Notes: generated from the letters alone by a model not told the origin. A DNA stretch of 64,000 nt from Dolomitihabitans soli (GCF_022213955.1 NZ_JAKNTW010000004.1:124001-188000); one strand, 5' to 3'; positions 9,135 through 18,092 are shown, counted from the first letter of the stretch. Numbers and translations are program-made.

Positions 9135-9903
9135 CGGCCGACGGCGTGGATGGTGACGCGGACCAGGGACTCGGAGACCAGGCCGGTGGCCTCGGAGGAG
9201 GTCAGGCCGAAGACGGCGTCGATGCTGACGCCGATGCCGAGGTCACGGGCGGCGCGGGCGAGGTGCTCGCCGTAGGCGAGGCCGGGGCCGGCGACCTCGC
9301 CGGTGGCCAGGGCGGCTAGGCGCAGGGTGAGTAGGGGATTGCCGGCGACGTGGGTGTCGTGCAGGCGGGTCAGGTCTGCGGCCCATTGGCCGTCCCAGTC
9401 GCCGAAGTGGGGGCGCATGGAGGCGTGCACGCCGCGGATGCCGGTATCGGCCAGCGCGCGGATGGCGGCGTCGGAGTGGGCGGCGGTGCGGGAGTTGTGG
9501 GAGAAGTCGAGCATGGTGGTGATGCCGCTGTCGATGGCGGTCAGCGCGGCCAGGCGGGTGCCGACGTACATGTCCCGCGGCTGGTAGGCGGGGGCGATGC
9601 CGGCCAGGGTGGAGGTGACGTACTCGCCGAGGTCGTTGACGTCCGGCATGATGCGGCGCAGTTGCGCCTCCCAGGCGTGGCGGTGGTGTCGACGAAGCCG
9701 GGGGCTAGGACGGCGCCGGTGACGTCGATGACCAGCGTGTCGCCGGCGGGCAGGTCCACGCCGACGGCGGCGATCCGGTCGCCTTCGATCAGCAGGTCGG
9801 CGCGGGGCAGGACGCCCAGCTCCGGGTCCATGGTGACGACGGCGGCTCCGGTGAGCAGGATGCGGCGGCCGGGGCGGCGCAGCTCGTCCAGGGTGGGGGT
9901 CAT
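9135..9903 (-). pseudogene. Amidohydrolase (metal-dependent), frameshifted and C-truncated
   Basis: Begins with ATG 9903: LLTGAAVVTMDPELGVLPRA and VLAPGFVDT, the start of a cytosine-deaminase/chlorohydrolase-like amidohydrolase. The metal-ligand motif HxH is only restored if one C is added to a CC run at 9684-9687 (giving DTHRHAW); the other frame then continues LRRIMPDVNDLGEYV through ITTMLDFSHNSR to GIGVSIDAVFG. After about residue 230 the family sequence stops, although members are ~450 residues, and unrelated sequence leads into a PQQ-dehydrogenase tail. The frameshift may be a sequencing error, but the truncation appears real. It follows the flavin reductase by 13 bp as last gene of a five-gene operon. 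Confidence 0.75.
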
Positions 9904-9916
9904 GGTGTTGTCTCCT

Positions 9917-10447
9917 TCAGGGCTGGGTGAGGTACTGCCACTTGGTCATGCGGTGGCGCAGGTCGACGGTGGTGGCGTTGGCGGAGAAGGTGCCGTCGCC
10001 GCGGTGGTGGAACTCGCCCGCGCCGCGCCGGCCCGGGTCGATCCAGGCCCGCTCGGCGCGCAGGATCCACAGGTGGTGGTCGCCGGCGAGCCGGTCGTCG
10101 GCCACCGTGCACTCGAGGTTGGCGAAGCACTCGGCCACAAGCGGCGCGTCCACGGTGGCGGCGGGCACGGGCGTGAAGCCGAAGCGGCGCCACTTGTCGG
10201 TGTCGCGGCCGGAGGTGTTGCCGACGTCGACCACCTGCTCGGCCAGGTCGACGGACGGGATCGCCAGCACGCACTGCCCGCTCTCGCGCAGGGTGGCGTG
10301 ACTGTGGTCCCACGGGCCGACGATGAGGCCGATGAGCGGCGGCTCGTGCGAGACGGGCATGTTGAACCCGTTGGTCATCAGGTTGGCCCGGCGGCCGTCG
10401 AAGGTGGACACGAGCAGGACGGGCCCGGGTTCGATGAGCCGGTACAC
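9917..10447 (-). CDS. Flavin reductase-like FMN-binding protein
   Basis: Flavin reductase/DIM6-NTAB fold protein: GPVLLVSTFDGRRANLMT, GFNMPVSHEPPLIGLIV and CVLAIPSVDLAEQV are the typical FMN-binding strands. The given start is the GTG at 10447, but homology-like sequence continues upstream in frame (IDPAGFIPYPLEH). A strong AAGGAG (10493-10498, minus strand) sits 6 nt before an ATA codon at 10486, so the true start may be that ATA, or an ATG altered in this sequence. It likely uses reduced flavin to act with neighbouring SDRs or supplies FMNH2 to an oxygenase. Lies 61-100 bp after the preceding SDR in a common operon. Confidence 0.85.
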   Translation of the reverse strand: MYRLIEPGPVLLVSTFDGRRANLMTNGFNMPVSHEPPLIGLIVGPWDHSHATLRESGQCVLAIPSVDLAEQVVDVGNTSGRDTDKWRRFGFTPVPAATVDAPLVAECFANLECTVADDRLAGDHHLWILRAERAWIDPGRRGAGEFHHRGDGTFSANATTVDLRHRMTKWQYLTQP

Positions 10448-10547
10448 GTGCTCCAGCGGGTAGGGGATGAATCCGGCGGGATCTATGAGGTGCTCCTTGG
10501 TCCGGCCCGGCCCGGCTCCTCGTGCGGGAGCCGGGCGGGAGGCGGGG

Positions 10548-11321
10548 TCAGACGGCCTGCGCGGTGGGCAGGATGGTGATCTCGGTGAGGTTGACGTGGC
10601 GGGGCGAGGCGGCGATGAACGCCACCGTCTCGGCCACGTCCGCCGACCGCAGCGGGTCGATCTCGGTGAGCAGCCCCTTCATCAGGGCGCTGGCGTCGGG
10701 GTCGGTGACGTGGCTGGGCAGCTCGGTGTCCACCATGCCGGGCTCGATCGTGGCCACCCGGACGTTGTTGGGCCCGAGTTCGACGCGCAGCAGCCGGGTG
10801 AGGTGGCTGATGTAGGCCTTGGTGCCGGAGTAGACGGAGAACTTCTCCAGGATCCGGGTCGCCGCGATCGAGGAGGTGGTGATCAGGTCGGCGGGGCGGC
10901 CCGCTTCGGCGGCGGCCGTCAGGTGCGGCAGGAAGGCGCCGATGACGTTCATGACGCCGGTGACGTTCAGGTCGATCTGGCGCTGCCAGTCGTCCTGCTT
11001 CAGGTCGGTGATCGGCGAGATGAGCTGGACGCCGGCGTTGTTGACGACCAGGTCGGCGGTGCCGAGCCGCTCGGCCACCTCGGCCGCGGCGTCGTTGACG
11101 GAATCGCGGCCGGTGACGTCCACGGGTATGGCGATCGCGGTGCCGCCGGCGGCCTGGACGGTGGCGACCAGGTCGTCGAGCCGCTCCTTGCGCCGGGCCA
11201 TGAAGGCGACCTTGGCGCCGAGTTCGGCCAGGCGCAGGGCGGTGGCGGCGCCGATGCCGCTAGACGCGCCGGTGATCACGGCGACGCGGCTGGCGAGCGG
11301 GGTTCCGGTGAGCATGGTCAT
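10548..11321 (-). CDS. SDR-family oxidoreductase
   Basis: 257 residues. Cofactor motif TGASSGIG (~17-24), NNAG (~94), and catalytic Ser/Tyr/Lys in TSSIAATRILEKFSVYSGTK. The C-terminus (PRHVNLTEITILPTAQ) is that of the YdfG-like serine/3-hydroxy acid dehydrogenase branch. Starts ATG 11321 after CAGGAGGACTCTGTC, a strong ribosome site. Third of three consecutive SDR genes on this strand; the 51-bp gap to the preceding SDR suggests co-transcription. Confidence 0.92.
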   Translation of the reverse strand: MTMLTGTPLASRVAVITGASSGIGAATALRLAELGAKVAFMARRKERLDDLVATVQAAGGTAIAIPVDVTGRDSVNDAAAEVAERLGTADLVVNNAGVQLISPITDLKQDDWQRQIDLNVTGVMNVIGAFLPHLTAAAEAGRPADLITTSSIAATRILEKFSVYSGTKAYISHLTRLLRVELGPNNVRVATIEPGMVDTELPSHVTDPDASALMKGLLTEIDPLRSADVAETVAFIAASPRHVNLTEITILPTAQAV

Positions 11322-11372
11322 GACAGAGTCCTCCTGAGGATGAGTGCGATCAGTTCTGTGCGGACGGCGAGG

Positions 11373-12220
11373 TCACTCATGTCCGCCGCTTGCGGGAAAG
11401 TCGGCCGCGCGGGTGGTGGCTTCCCACGCTTCGAACTCCGCGCGGAGGGCCGAGAGCTTGGCCATCGCCGTGTCGTACGCCTCGTTGCCGAGCAACAGGT
11501 GCAGCGGCGGCCTGGGTGAGTGCATGGCGGCCACCACGGCGCGGGCCGCACGGTCGGGATCGCGCGCCTGGCAGCCGATCGAGGCGTGGTACGCGCGCCG
11601 GGCCGCGTCGGCGGTCGCGTCGTAGTCGTCGATGACGACGGGAGACTCCTGGGAGGAGCCGGCCCATGCGGTGCGGAAGGCGCTGGGCTCAACCAGCATG
11701 ACCCTGATGCCCAAGGGTTCGACCTCGCGCTGCAGGTTCTCGGAAAGCCCTTCCACGGCGAACTTCGTGGCCGAGTAGTAGCCGACTGCGGTGAACCCGA
11801 CCAGCCCGCCGATGGAGGTCAGGTTGACGATGAACTCCTTCCCGCGCCGGCGCATGCCGGGCAGGACGGCGCGGATCGTCCGGGAGACGCCGTGGAAGTT
11901 GATGTAGAACAGTCGCCGCACGGCGGCTTCCTCGCTCTCCTCGAGGGCGGCGAAGTAGCCGATGCCGGCGTTGTTGACCGGCACGTCGATGCCGCCGAAA
12001 CGCTCCTCGGCCCGCTCAACGGCGGCGTGCACGCTGCCGGGGTCGGTGACGTCGAGGGGCAGGATGAGGGCGTCGCCGCGCTCGCCCAGATCACTGATCT
12101 GGCCGGTGTCCGGGCGGTCACCGCTACGCGGTGACCGGTGTTGAGAAGGTGCTCGGCCAGGCTGCGGCCGAACCCGGTCGAGCAGCCCGTGACGAGCCAG
12201 GTGTCGTAGTCCCTGCTCAT
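11373..12220 (-). pseudogene. SDR-family oxidoreductase with one frameshift
   Basis: N-terminal part from ATG 12220: WLVTGCSTGFGRSLAEHLL and RVAVTARTPA, then the frame is lost. The rest runs in the next frame from ~12100: ISDLGERGDALILPLDVTD, NNAGIGYFAALEES, TSIGGLVGFTAVGYYSATK (catalytic Ser-Tyr-Lys) to stop at 11373, giving an otherwise complete ~281-residue SDR. Adding one C to the CC at 12101-12104 (GCC CAG) repairs it. Either a sequencing error or a recent mutation. Paralogous to the upstream gene at 12233-13072, from which it is 12 bp away. Confidence 0.85.
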
Positions 12221-12232
12221 GTCCTGTCCCGT

Positions 12233-13072
12233 TCAGGCGGCGTCGTCGTGGGCGGTGGCGGCGGACTTCTCCCGCCACGGGGCCACGTCCTGCTCGATCT
12301 GGTCCAGCTTGACCCGCAGCCGCTCCAGGGTGTCCGGGCCCAGGTACAGGTGCGTGGGCAGGCTGTCCTGGCAGGTGACCTCGTAGATCAGGGCCGCGCC
12401 CTTGACCGGGTCGCCGAGCTGGGTGTGGTTGGCGGTGCCCGCCCAGTCGAGGGTGACGTGGGCCGGGGTGCCGTCGTAGGCGTCGATCCGGGCGGCGGCG
12501 ACGGACAGGGAGCTGGCGTCGAGGAAGTCGGTGCGCAGCACGCCCGGCTCGACCACCATCGACTGGATGCCGAACGGCGCCAGTTCCTGCGACAGCGCCT
12601 CGCTGATGCCCGCCACCGCGAACTTCGAGGCGGAGTACATGCTCACCCCGGGCTCGCCCTCGAACCCGGACCGCGAGCCGATGTGCACCAGCTTGCCGGA
12701 GCCCTGGCGGCGCATCACGGGCAGCACGGCGCGAGTCATGTCGATGAGAGCGAAGACGTTCAGGTCGAACAGGGAGCGCGCCTCGGCGTCGCTGATCTCC
12801 TCCAACGCCCCGAGCAGGCCACGGCCGGCGTTGTTGACCAGCACGTCGATCCGGCCGAACCGATCGACGGCGGCCTGCACGGCGGCTGGAATGGCTGCGC
12901 TGTCGGTGACGTCCAGGGCGAGGGTGAGCACATTGCCGGCCTTGGCGAGGTCGTCCGGAACCCGGGCCGGGTTGCGGACCGCGATGACGACGTTGTCGCC
13001 CTGGGCGAGGGCGGTGCGGGCGATCTCGGCGCCCAGCCCGCGGGATGCTCCGGTGATGAACCAGGTGGCCAT
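12233..13072 (-). CDS. SDR-family oxidoreductase, first gene of operon
   Basis: 279 residues; MATWFITGASRGLGAEIAR gives the TGxxxGxG motif at ~8-15, NNAGRGLLGALEE follows, and SRSGFEGEPGVSMYSASK holds the catalytic Ser, Tyr and Lys. The long C-terminal region (~190-279) is typical of the extended group that includes light-inducible-like SDRs. ATG at 13072 with GAAGCGAAGGACACCGTC upstream. First gene of the minus-strand run SDR-SDR-SDR-flavin reductase-amidohydrolase (13072 to ~9100). No dedicated regulator is adjacent; the XRE/MmyB-like gene at 13890 is the nearest. Confidence 0.92.
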   Translation of the reverse strand: MATWFITGASRGLGAEIARTALAQGDNVVIAVRNPARVPDDLAKAGNVLTLALDVTDSAAIPAAVQAAVDRFGRIDVLVNNAGRGLLGALEEISDAEARSLFDLNVFALIDMTRAVLPVMRRQGSGKLVHIGSRSGFEGEPGVSMYSASKFAVAGISEALSQELAPFGIQSMVVEPGVLRTDFLDASSLSVAAARIDAYDGTPAHVTLDWAGTANHTQLGDPVKGAALIYEVTCQDSLPTHLYLGPDTLERLRVKLDQIEQDVAPWREKSAATAHDDAA

Positions 13073-13402
13073 GACGGTGTCCTTCGCTTCCGTTCCGATT
13101 GACTGACATTTAGGAGTTTGCCCAGGTCAGCCGGGCGGAAGAAGGTCGCGAAATTCCTGGGAGTGTCATACCTAGGAACCGGGCCGTGCGGCGGATCGGC
13201 TGCGCACAAGAAGAGGCTGGGGCATGGCCCCGGCCTCTTGCATGGTCGTGTAAGAGATAACTCTTGGGTTCCTTGAGGTCCCTATGGCTTGACTAGTTCC
13301 TGGACCTGCACCTTCTGCTTGGGACTCCTGGAGTTTCCGAAGTTGACGAGACTTCAGAGATTCTGAAGGTCTATCGTTCTCCTCGATCGTCTGACATCGC
13401 CG
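13073..13402. other. Upstream region of SDR operon, no gene
   Basis: About 330 bp with no supportable coding region. It should contain the SDR operon promoter. A short dyad, CTCCTGGAG near 13327-13335, is visible; nothing else is clearly regulatory. Confidence 0.4.
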
Positions 13403-13651
13403 ATGAAGGCGAGGAGGCGCGAGTTGAGCCTGTCCGTCGTGCGAGACCTCCGTGAGGCGCGTGCCCCGGTCGGCCCTGAAGAGCTGGTTGAGTTCGAGAC
13501 CGACGTGCTGGCCGGGTTCGTGCTCGCGCGTGCGGCTGCTGGCCTGTCAGACGCCACGATCAGCTCTGAGGTGATCCACATCGAGCAGGTCCGGGCATGG
13601 CTCGGCCGACCGTTGTGGTCGATGGAACCGGCCGACGCCGACGCCGAAGAA
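13403..13651 (+). pseudogene. Tyrosine recombinase (integrase) N-terminal stub
   Basis: ATG at 13403 gives LSVVRDLREARAPVGPEEL, VEFETDVLAGFVLARAAAGL and HIEQVRAWLGRPLWSMEPAD, which has the form of the SAM-like core-binding N-terminal domain of actinobacterial phage-type integrases. After ADADA (~residue 82) the frame becomes unrelated and the catalytic R-H-R-Y domain is missing. No other frame continues it nearby, so this is a true truncation. 13652-13889 holds no recognisable gene. Confidence 0.5.
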
Positions 13652-13889
13652 CCTTCAGTTCGCGTGAACTCTGGGCCTTCTCGGCCTCGAACTCCCGAAG
13701 CTACGGCCAGGGGCGAAGTAGCAGCTTGACCGCAGGTCGCAGCGGCGTTGCAGGAGGAGTATTTGCTGCACTGATCGTGTTGCCGCATCCGATGGACTCC
13801 GTGAGGAGTCCCCGCAGGACCGCCTGGCGACCCTGAAGTGGTACGGCGTCACCGCCATCGATTCACCAGGTGCCGGCCGTGTCGTCGTG

Positions 13890-14762
13890 TCAGTCGGCTC
13901 GTGCTGTCAGTGCCTGATCCGCGTCCTGCATCGCCTTGGACAGCGCGTCGTCGGCGCGGGCGCGCAACCGTTCGAACGCCTGCGCGGTGGGTGAGGCGGG
14001 CTCGGCCTGATAGACGACGAGTTGCTGGTGCGGCGCCCCGTTGACGGTGAAGGCCGAGAACAGGATGTGCAGGTCTCCCACGACCGGATGGCGCAGGTGC
14101 TTGCCTTCCTGGGTCTTGGGTTTGACGTCGTGGCGGCCCCACAGCTCGGCGAACTCGTCACTGGCGGTTGACAGGTCCGCTACGACCTCGGCGATGCGCG
14201 AATTGTCGGGGTCATGGCCGTAGGCGGCGCGGATCTCCGCCACGCATGAGTGCGCCGCCCGTTCCCACTCCTGGTAGAACTCCCGTCCGGCCGGGTCGGC
14301 GAACACCATGCGGGCCAGGTTGTCGGGCGGGTGGAAGCCCTCGTGCAGGGCGGCGGCCATGGGGTTGCAGGCCAGGATGTCCAGCGCGGGGCCATGTGCG
14401 AAGGCGGGCGAGGTGGACCAGCCGTCCATGAGCTGCAGCAGTTGCGGGTTGACGGTGGTGTCCCGCGCGCGCCGCCAGGTGCGCGACTCCGGTGGCTGGA
14501 CCAGCCGCCACAGGTGCTCGGTGGCGGCCTCGTCCAGGCGCAGGGCCCGCGCCACCGCGTCGACGACCTGCGGGGAGGGGCTGGACTCGCGGCCCTGTTC
14601 CAGTCGCACGTAGTAGTCGCTGCTCATGCCGGCCAGCATCGCCACCTCTTCACGGCGCAGGCCTTTGACCCGGCGGCGGCCGTACTCAGGCAGGCCGATG
14701 TCCTGCGGCTTGAGAGCTCCACGGCGGGCGCGCAGGAAGTCGCCCAGCGGGGTCCCGGTCAT
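13890..14762 (-). CDS. XRE-family regulator with MmyB-like ligand-binding domain
   Basis: 290 residues. N-terminal helix-turn-helix (~residues 10-80) with RRVKGLRREEVAMLAGMSSD and YYVRLEQGRESSPSPQVV, followed by a PAS-like MmyB domain (~100-280: LDILACNPMAAALHEGF, FADPAGREFYQEWERAA, HPVVGDLHILFSAFTV). Such proteins usually repress a divergent or adjacent dehydrogenase or oxidoreductase gene. ATG at 14762. Its own upstream neighbour on the same strand is a frameshifted quinone oxidoreductase, 100 bp away. A second paralogue sits at 16218-17036. Confidence 0.9.
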   Translation of the reverse strand: MTGTPLGDFLRARRGALKPQDIGLPEYGRRRVKGLRREEVAMLAGMSSDYYVRLEQGRESSPSPQVVDAVARALRLDEAATEHLWRLVQPPESRTWRRARDTTVNPQLLQLMDGWSTSPAFAHGPALDILACNPMAAALHEGFHPPDNLARMVFADPAGREFYQEWERAAHSCVAEIRAAYGHDPDNSRIAEVVADLSTASDEFAELWGRHDVKPKTQEGKHLRHPVVGDLHILFSAFTVNGAPHQQLVVYQAEPASPTAQAFERLRARADDALSKAMQDADQALTARAD

Positions 14763-14862
14763 GCCGTCTCCTCGGCCGGGCTCTCGATCGGCGCGGCCTG
14801 CATGACCATGGCGAGCGGGCTCGTGCGGGCTGTCATGTCCGTCCTTTCAACGTGCGGAACCG

Positions 14863-15797
14863 TCAGAAGGTGATGGTCACCTTTCCCTGGCTGTGCTCGC
14901 GTGGCCAAGTCGATGAGCGCCTGGCGGGCGTCGGCGAAGTCGTAGGTGGCGCCGATCACGATCCGCAGGGCGCCCCGTGCCGCCTGCTCGGCGAGCGCGT
15001 CCAGCCGTCCCGGCACGGGCGCGGTGCCAGCGTAGATGGCCTGCACGCCGCGGGCGAAGCTGGACGGGCCGCCGAGCGGGGACACCAGCCGGCCACCCGT
15101 TCGTGCTGCGTCGGCGCTGCGTTCGAGTCGGGGCCCGGCGTTGGCGAGGTCGATCACGACGTCGGCGCCGTCCTGGACCAGGTTCAGCAGTTGAGGCGCG
15201 ACCTCCGCCGCGGTGTGGTCGATCACCGCGTCGGCGCCGAGGCCGCGCAGGAGAGCGAACTGCGTGGCGCGGCCGGTGGCGATGACGCGCGCTCCGGCCT
15301 GCGTGGCCAGTTGCACGGCGTAGAAGCCGAGGCCGCCGGCGGCGCCGACGATGAGAACGGTCATGCCCGGGCCGAGCACGGCAGCCTCGATGAGAGAACG
15401 ATGGCTGTCAGCGCGCCCGTCGGCAGCGCCGCCGCCCGCTGCGGGTCGAGGCCGTCGGGCCGTCGCGCGCTGGCGGGCCCGGAGTCGACGATGACGTATT
15501 CGGCCAGCGCGCCGGAGCGGACGCCGTTCCAGACCAGGACGGGCTCGCCGACCGCGAACCGCGTGGCCCCCTCGCCCACCCGGGTCACCACGCCCGTGAT
15601 GTCGACGCCCGGCACGAACGGGTGCGCGACCGGGTGGCTCCACGCATCGCGCCCGTGACCAGCTTGACGTCGATCGTGTTCAGCCCCGCGGCCTCGGCGC
15701 GGATGAGCACCTGTCCCGGCCCTGGCACGGGAACGGGCACATCGGCGTAGGACAGCTCCTTCACAGGCCCGTACGCGCGGGAGACCAGCGCCCTCAC
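14863..15797 (-). pseudogene. Zinc-type/quinone oxidoreductase (MDR family) with three frameshifts
   Basis: Pieces in three frames make one complete ~311-residue alcohol dehydrogenase-like/quinone reductase: MRALVSRAYGPVKELSYADV and VPVPGPGQVLIRAEAAGLN (from ATG 15797); then HPVAHPFVPGVDITGVVTRV; then HRSLIEAAVLGPGMTVLIVG with the AAGGLG nucleotide motif; then HSQGKVTITF and TGA at 14863. Restoring one G at 15652-15654, one C at 15403-15404 and a CG pair near 14897-14902 rebuilds the family sequence without gaps. No zinc-ligand cluster is seen, as in QOR-type members. All three lesions are in C/G runs, so error is as likely as decay. Confidence 0.8.
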
Positions 15798-16041
15798 CTG
15801 CTGCTCCTGTCCATCGCCGTCACCGCTACAGCCTCTCTGACCAGGGACGATGTCGGCATCGGCGAGAATTACTCATATAGACATGAACGCCGCATTCGTT
15901 GAATAACTTCCGCCGAGGCGGGCGGCGAGCGCACCCTGCCATCCTCATCTCCCGATCCACCCCTGTTGGGAGGCCCCCATGTCCGGTGATGTCCGCGGCC
16001 TCACGCCCCGATGGCGACGCCCGGCAAAAGGACCCTTTGTG

Positions 16042-16209
16042 ATGAACGGAGACGTGCGCGTGCCCCGAGCAGTCAGATTCAGCCGCTACGGCGGCCCAGA
16101 GGTGCTGGAGGTCGTCCACGTGCCCCGGCCGTCGCCGGGCCCGGGCCAGGTGCTGGTCCGGGTGAACGTCGCCCCCGTCAACCCTGGCGGCCCGCGGGGA
16201 GACGTCTGA
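16042..16209 (+). pseudogene. Quinone oxidoreductase N-terminal stub
   Basis: ATG at 16042 reads MNGDVRVPRAVRFSRYGG, PEVLEVVHVPRPSPGPGQV and LVRVNVAPVNPG, the first ~50 residues of an NADPH:quinone reductase, then ends at PRGDV-stop. The remaining ~270 residues are absent and the next gene (minus strand) ends 9 bp later. A real deletion; likely once the target gene of the XRE/MmyB regulator on the right. Confidence 0.75.
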
Positions 16210-16217
16210 GGTCCCCA

Positions 16218-17036
16218 TCAGGTGGCCAGCGTGCCCAGCAGGGCTAGGGCTTGGGCCGAGGGCGAGTCCGGCTCGGCCGGGTGGGCGATGAGCCGCAGGC
16301 CGGGCCGGCTGGCGATGGGGAAGATCTCGGTGCGCAGGTGCAGGTCGCCGACGTCGGGGTGATGGAAGCGGGTACCGGGCGTGAGCGTGCCGCGCGGCTC
16401 GGGGGCCGCCCACAACAGGCAGAAGTCGTGGCTGGCGATGGCCAGCTCGCCGACGAGTTCACGCAGCTGGTGCTGGTCCGGGGTCTGACGGGCCGCTCGC
16501 CGCAGGTCGTGGACGGCTGCCCGTGCGGTGCTGGTCCAGTCGCGGAAGAACTGCCGTCCTGCCGGGTCGAGGAAGATCATGCGCAGCAGGTTGTCGTCGA
16601 GGACGAAGCGGTTGTGCAGCACGTTCGCCAGCGGGTTGCGGACCAGCACGTCGCCGGACCAGCCCAGGATGAAGGCCGGGGCCACCGTCCAGTCGTTGAG
16701 CAGGGCCAGTACCTCGGGTGCGACGCGCTCGACGCGGCCGGGCCGGCGGCGGGCGGCGGTGGGCCGGGCCAGCCGATACAGCTCCACCAGGGCGTGCTCG
16801 TCCAGGCGCAGCGCCTGGGCCAGGCTTTCCACGGTCTGGCGGGTGGGGTGCTCGCGCCCCTGTTCGAGCCTGGCGTAGTAGCCGACGCTGAGGCCGGCCA
16901 GGTGGGCGACCTCGTCGCGGCGCAGCCCGGGAACCTGCCGGCGGTCGTCCGCGGGCAGCCCGGCATGCTCGGGCCGCACGAGCGCGCGGCGCTCTCGCAG
17001 AAACCTCCCCAGCGAGTCGTTGCGATCACTGTCCAT
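16218..17036 (-). CDS. XRE-family regulator with MmyB-like ligand-binding domain
   Basis: 272 residues from ATG 17036 (an upstream in-frame start at 17090 adds 18 residues without family resemblance). HTH region: LGRFLRERRALVRPEHAGL, GLRRDEVAHLAGLSVGYYAR, LEQGREHPTRQTVESLA. MmyB domain: VLVRNPLANVLHNRFV, MIFLDPAGRQFFRDW, HHPDVGDLHLRTEIF. Paralogue of the protein at 13890-14762 with the same gene context (a broken quinone oxidoreductase beside it). Effector unknown. Confidence 0.9.
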   Translation of the reverse strand: MDSDRNDSLGRFLRERRALVRPEHAGLPADDRRQVPGLRRDEVAHLAGLSVGYYARLEQGREHPTRQTVESLAQALRLDEHALVELYRLARPTAARRRPGRVERVAPEVLALLNDWTVAPAFILGWSGDVLVRNPLANVLHNRFVLDDNLLRMIFLDPAGRQFFRDWTSTARAAVHDLRRAARQTPDQHQLRELVGELAIASHDFCLLWAAPEPRGTLTPGTRFHHPDVGDLHLRTEIFPIASRPGLRLIAHPAEPDSPSAQALALLGTLAT

Positions 17037-17127
17037 GACATCTGAGGTTAGGCAACGGCTGGACCGGCTGCCTGGGTGCATCACTCCCATGTTGAACGAC
17101 CCAGGTTGACCGGCGCGGCCGCGCCGG

Positions 17128-17463
17128 TCAGGTGCCGAGGTCGAGCTCCCGCAGCTGGCGGCGGGAGCCGATGCCGAGTTTGCGGTAGATGTTGCGCAGG
17201 TGGTTGTCGATTGTGCGCGGGCTGAGGAACAGGTCGGCGGCCACTTCGCGGGAGGTTCTGCCGGTGGCCACGAGTCGGGCGATATGGGCCTCCTGCGAGG
17301 TCAGGGCGTCCAGAGGGGAGCTGGCGGAGCTGACCGGCCGATCCCCGAGGTCGCGTAGCACCCGGGCGGCGCGGGTGGCGAACGCGGCGGCGCCCATGCG
17401 GTCGAACATGCGATGGGCCTCACGCAGGCTCACGCGTGCCTGCGCCCGCGCGCCGGAACGGGA
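17128..17463 (-). pseudogene. LuxR-type (LAL-like) regulator, C-terminal fragment
   Basis: The frame ends at 17128 and encodes LREAHRMFDRMGAAAFATRA followed by a LuxR DNA-binding domain: LTSQEAHIARLVATGRTSRE, VAADLFLSPRTIDNHLRNIY, RKLGIGSRRQLREL. In-frame sequence upstream (SGARAQARVSLREAH) fits the TPR-like linker of large ATP-binding LuxR regulators. It then runs straight into the 46-bp palindrome at 17464, where family sequence ends. The ATPase part (some 800 residues) is missing. Confidence 0.75.
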
Positions 17464-17509
17464 GAGCAGAACGTCCCGCCCTCCGGCCGGAGGGCGGGAC
17501 GTTCTGCTC
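17464..17509. terminator. 46-bp perfect palindrome, probable terminator
   Basis: Two 23-nt arms meet at 17486/17487 with no spacer (arm: GAGCAGAACGTCCCGCCC then TCCGG). It lies 51 bp after the stop of the minus-strand secreted-protein gene and would form a very stable RNA hairpin; no T-run follows on either side, as is common in actinomycetes. A cruciform or recombination role cannot be excluded. Confidence 0.6.
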
Positions 17510-17559
17510 CTTGGTGAAGCCGCGGGTCAGCACCGGCATGAGGCGTGCCGGTTGCCGGC

Positions 17560-17997
17560 TCAGCAGTGCTTGCTCAGCGACATGCGCTTGATGAGCGGGT
17601 ACTTGGCGGCGTCGAATCGGCCGGAGGCGAACCACCGGTATCGCTGGGTACGGCTGGGCAGGTTCTTGACGAACTTGGCCCGGTCCGCGGGGTCCTGGAT
17701 GTTGGCGTTGGTCAGTGAGCCGAGCACGGCGCCGTTGGCGTCCTTGACTCGCGCCCACATCAGCCAGGCGTCGTTGTTGCCGCCGCTGGTGACCGTGGCG
17801 TCGAACGTCGCCGTGCCGTCCGGGTACAGGGTCCATCGCGCGCCTTCGAACATCGTGCAGTCGCCCGTCGTCATCGTCTTCCAGGTGAAGGTCTTGGAGG
17901 CGAGCGCGTGGGCCGTCCCGGCAGCCGGGAGTGACAGCCCCGCGGTGAGGGCCACCGCGGCCAGGGCCGCGGCCACGAGCGTGTGGATTCTACGCAT
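17560..17997 (-). CDS. Small secreted protein, family not certain
   Basis: 145 residues from ATG 17997 (AAAAGGAAAGTCTC upstream). A Sec signal peptide is clear: RR, then LVAAALAAVALTAGLSLPA with cleavage near AHA-LA (~residue 31). The mature part has two cysteines (TGDCTMFEG and the C-terminal KHC) that could form a disulfide, and aromatic-rich strands (FTWKTMTTGDC, YRWFASGRFDAAKYPLIKRM). It resembles small actinobacterial exported proteins of unknown function; the DUF6294 type is my best guess. Monocistronic, with a strong palindrome downstream. Confidence 0.75.
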   Translation of the reverse strand: MRRIHTLVAAALAAVALTAGLSLPAAGTAHALASKTFTWKTMTTGDCTMFEGARWTLYPDGTATFDATVTSGGNNDAWLMWARVKDANGAVLGSLTNANIQDPADRAKFVKNLPSRTQRYRWFASGRFDAAKYPLIKRMSLSKHC

Positions 17998-18092
17998 GAG
18001 ACTTTCCTTTTCTTCTAAGGGGATTTTTGGACATAAGTCACCCCGCGCGGTGTGCGCGGAAGTGCGTAGAGCCGTAGACAGATACAGCCGGG

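Noticed and set aside
9350-10579. 409-codon plus-strand frame across flavin reductase/SDR
   Set aside because: Gly/Val/Arg-rich shadow without family features or ribosome site.
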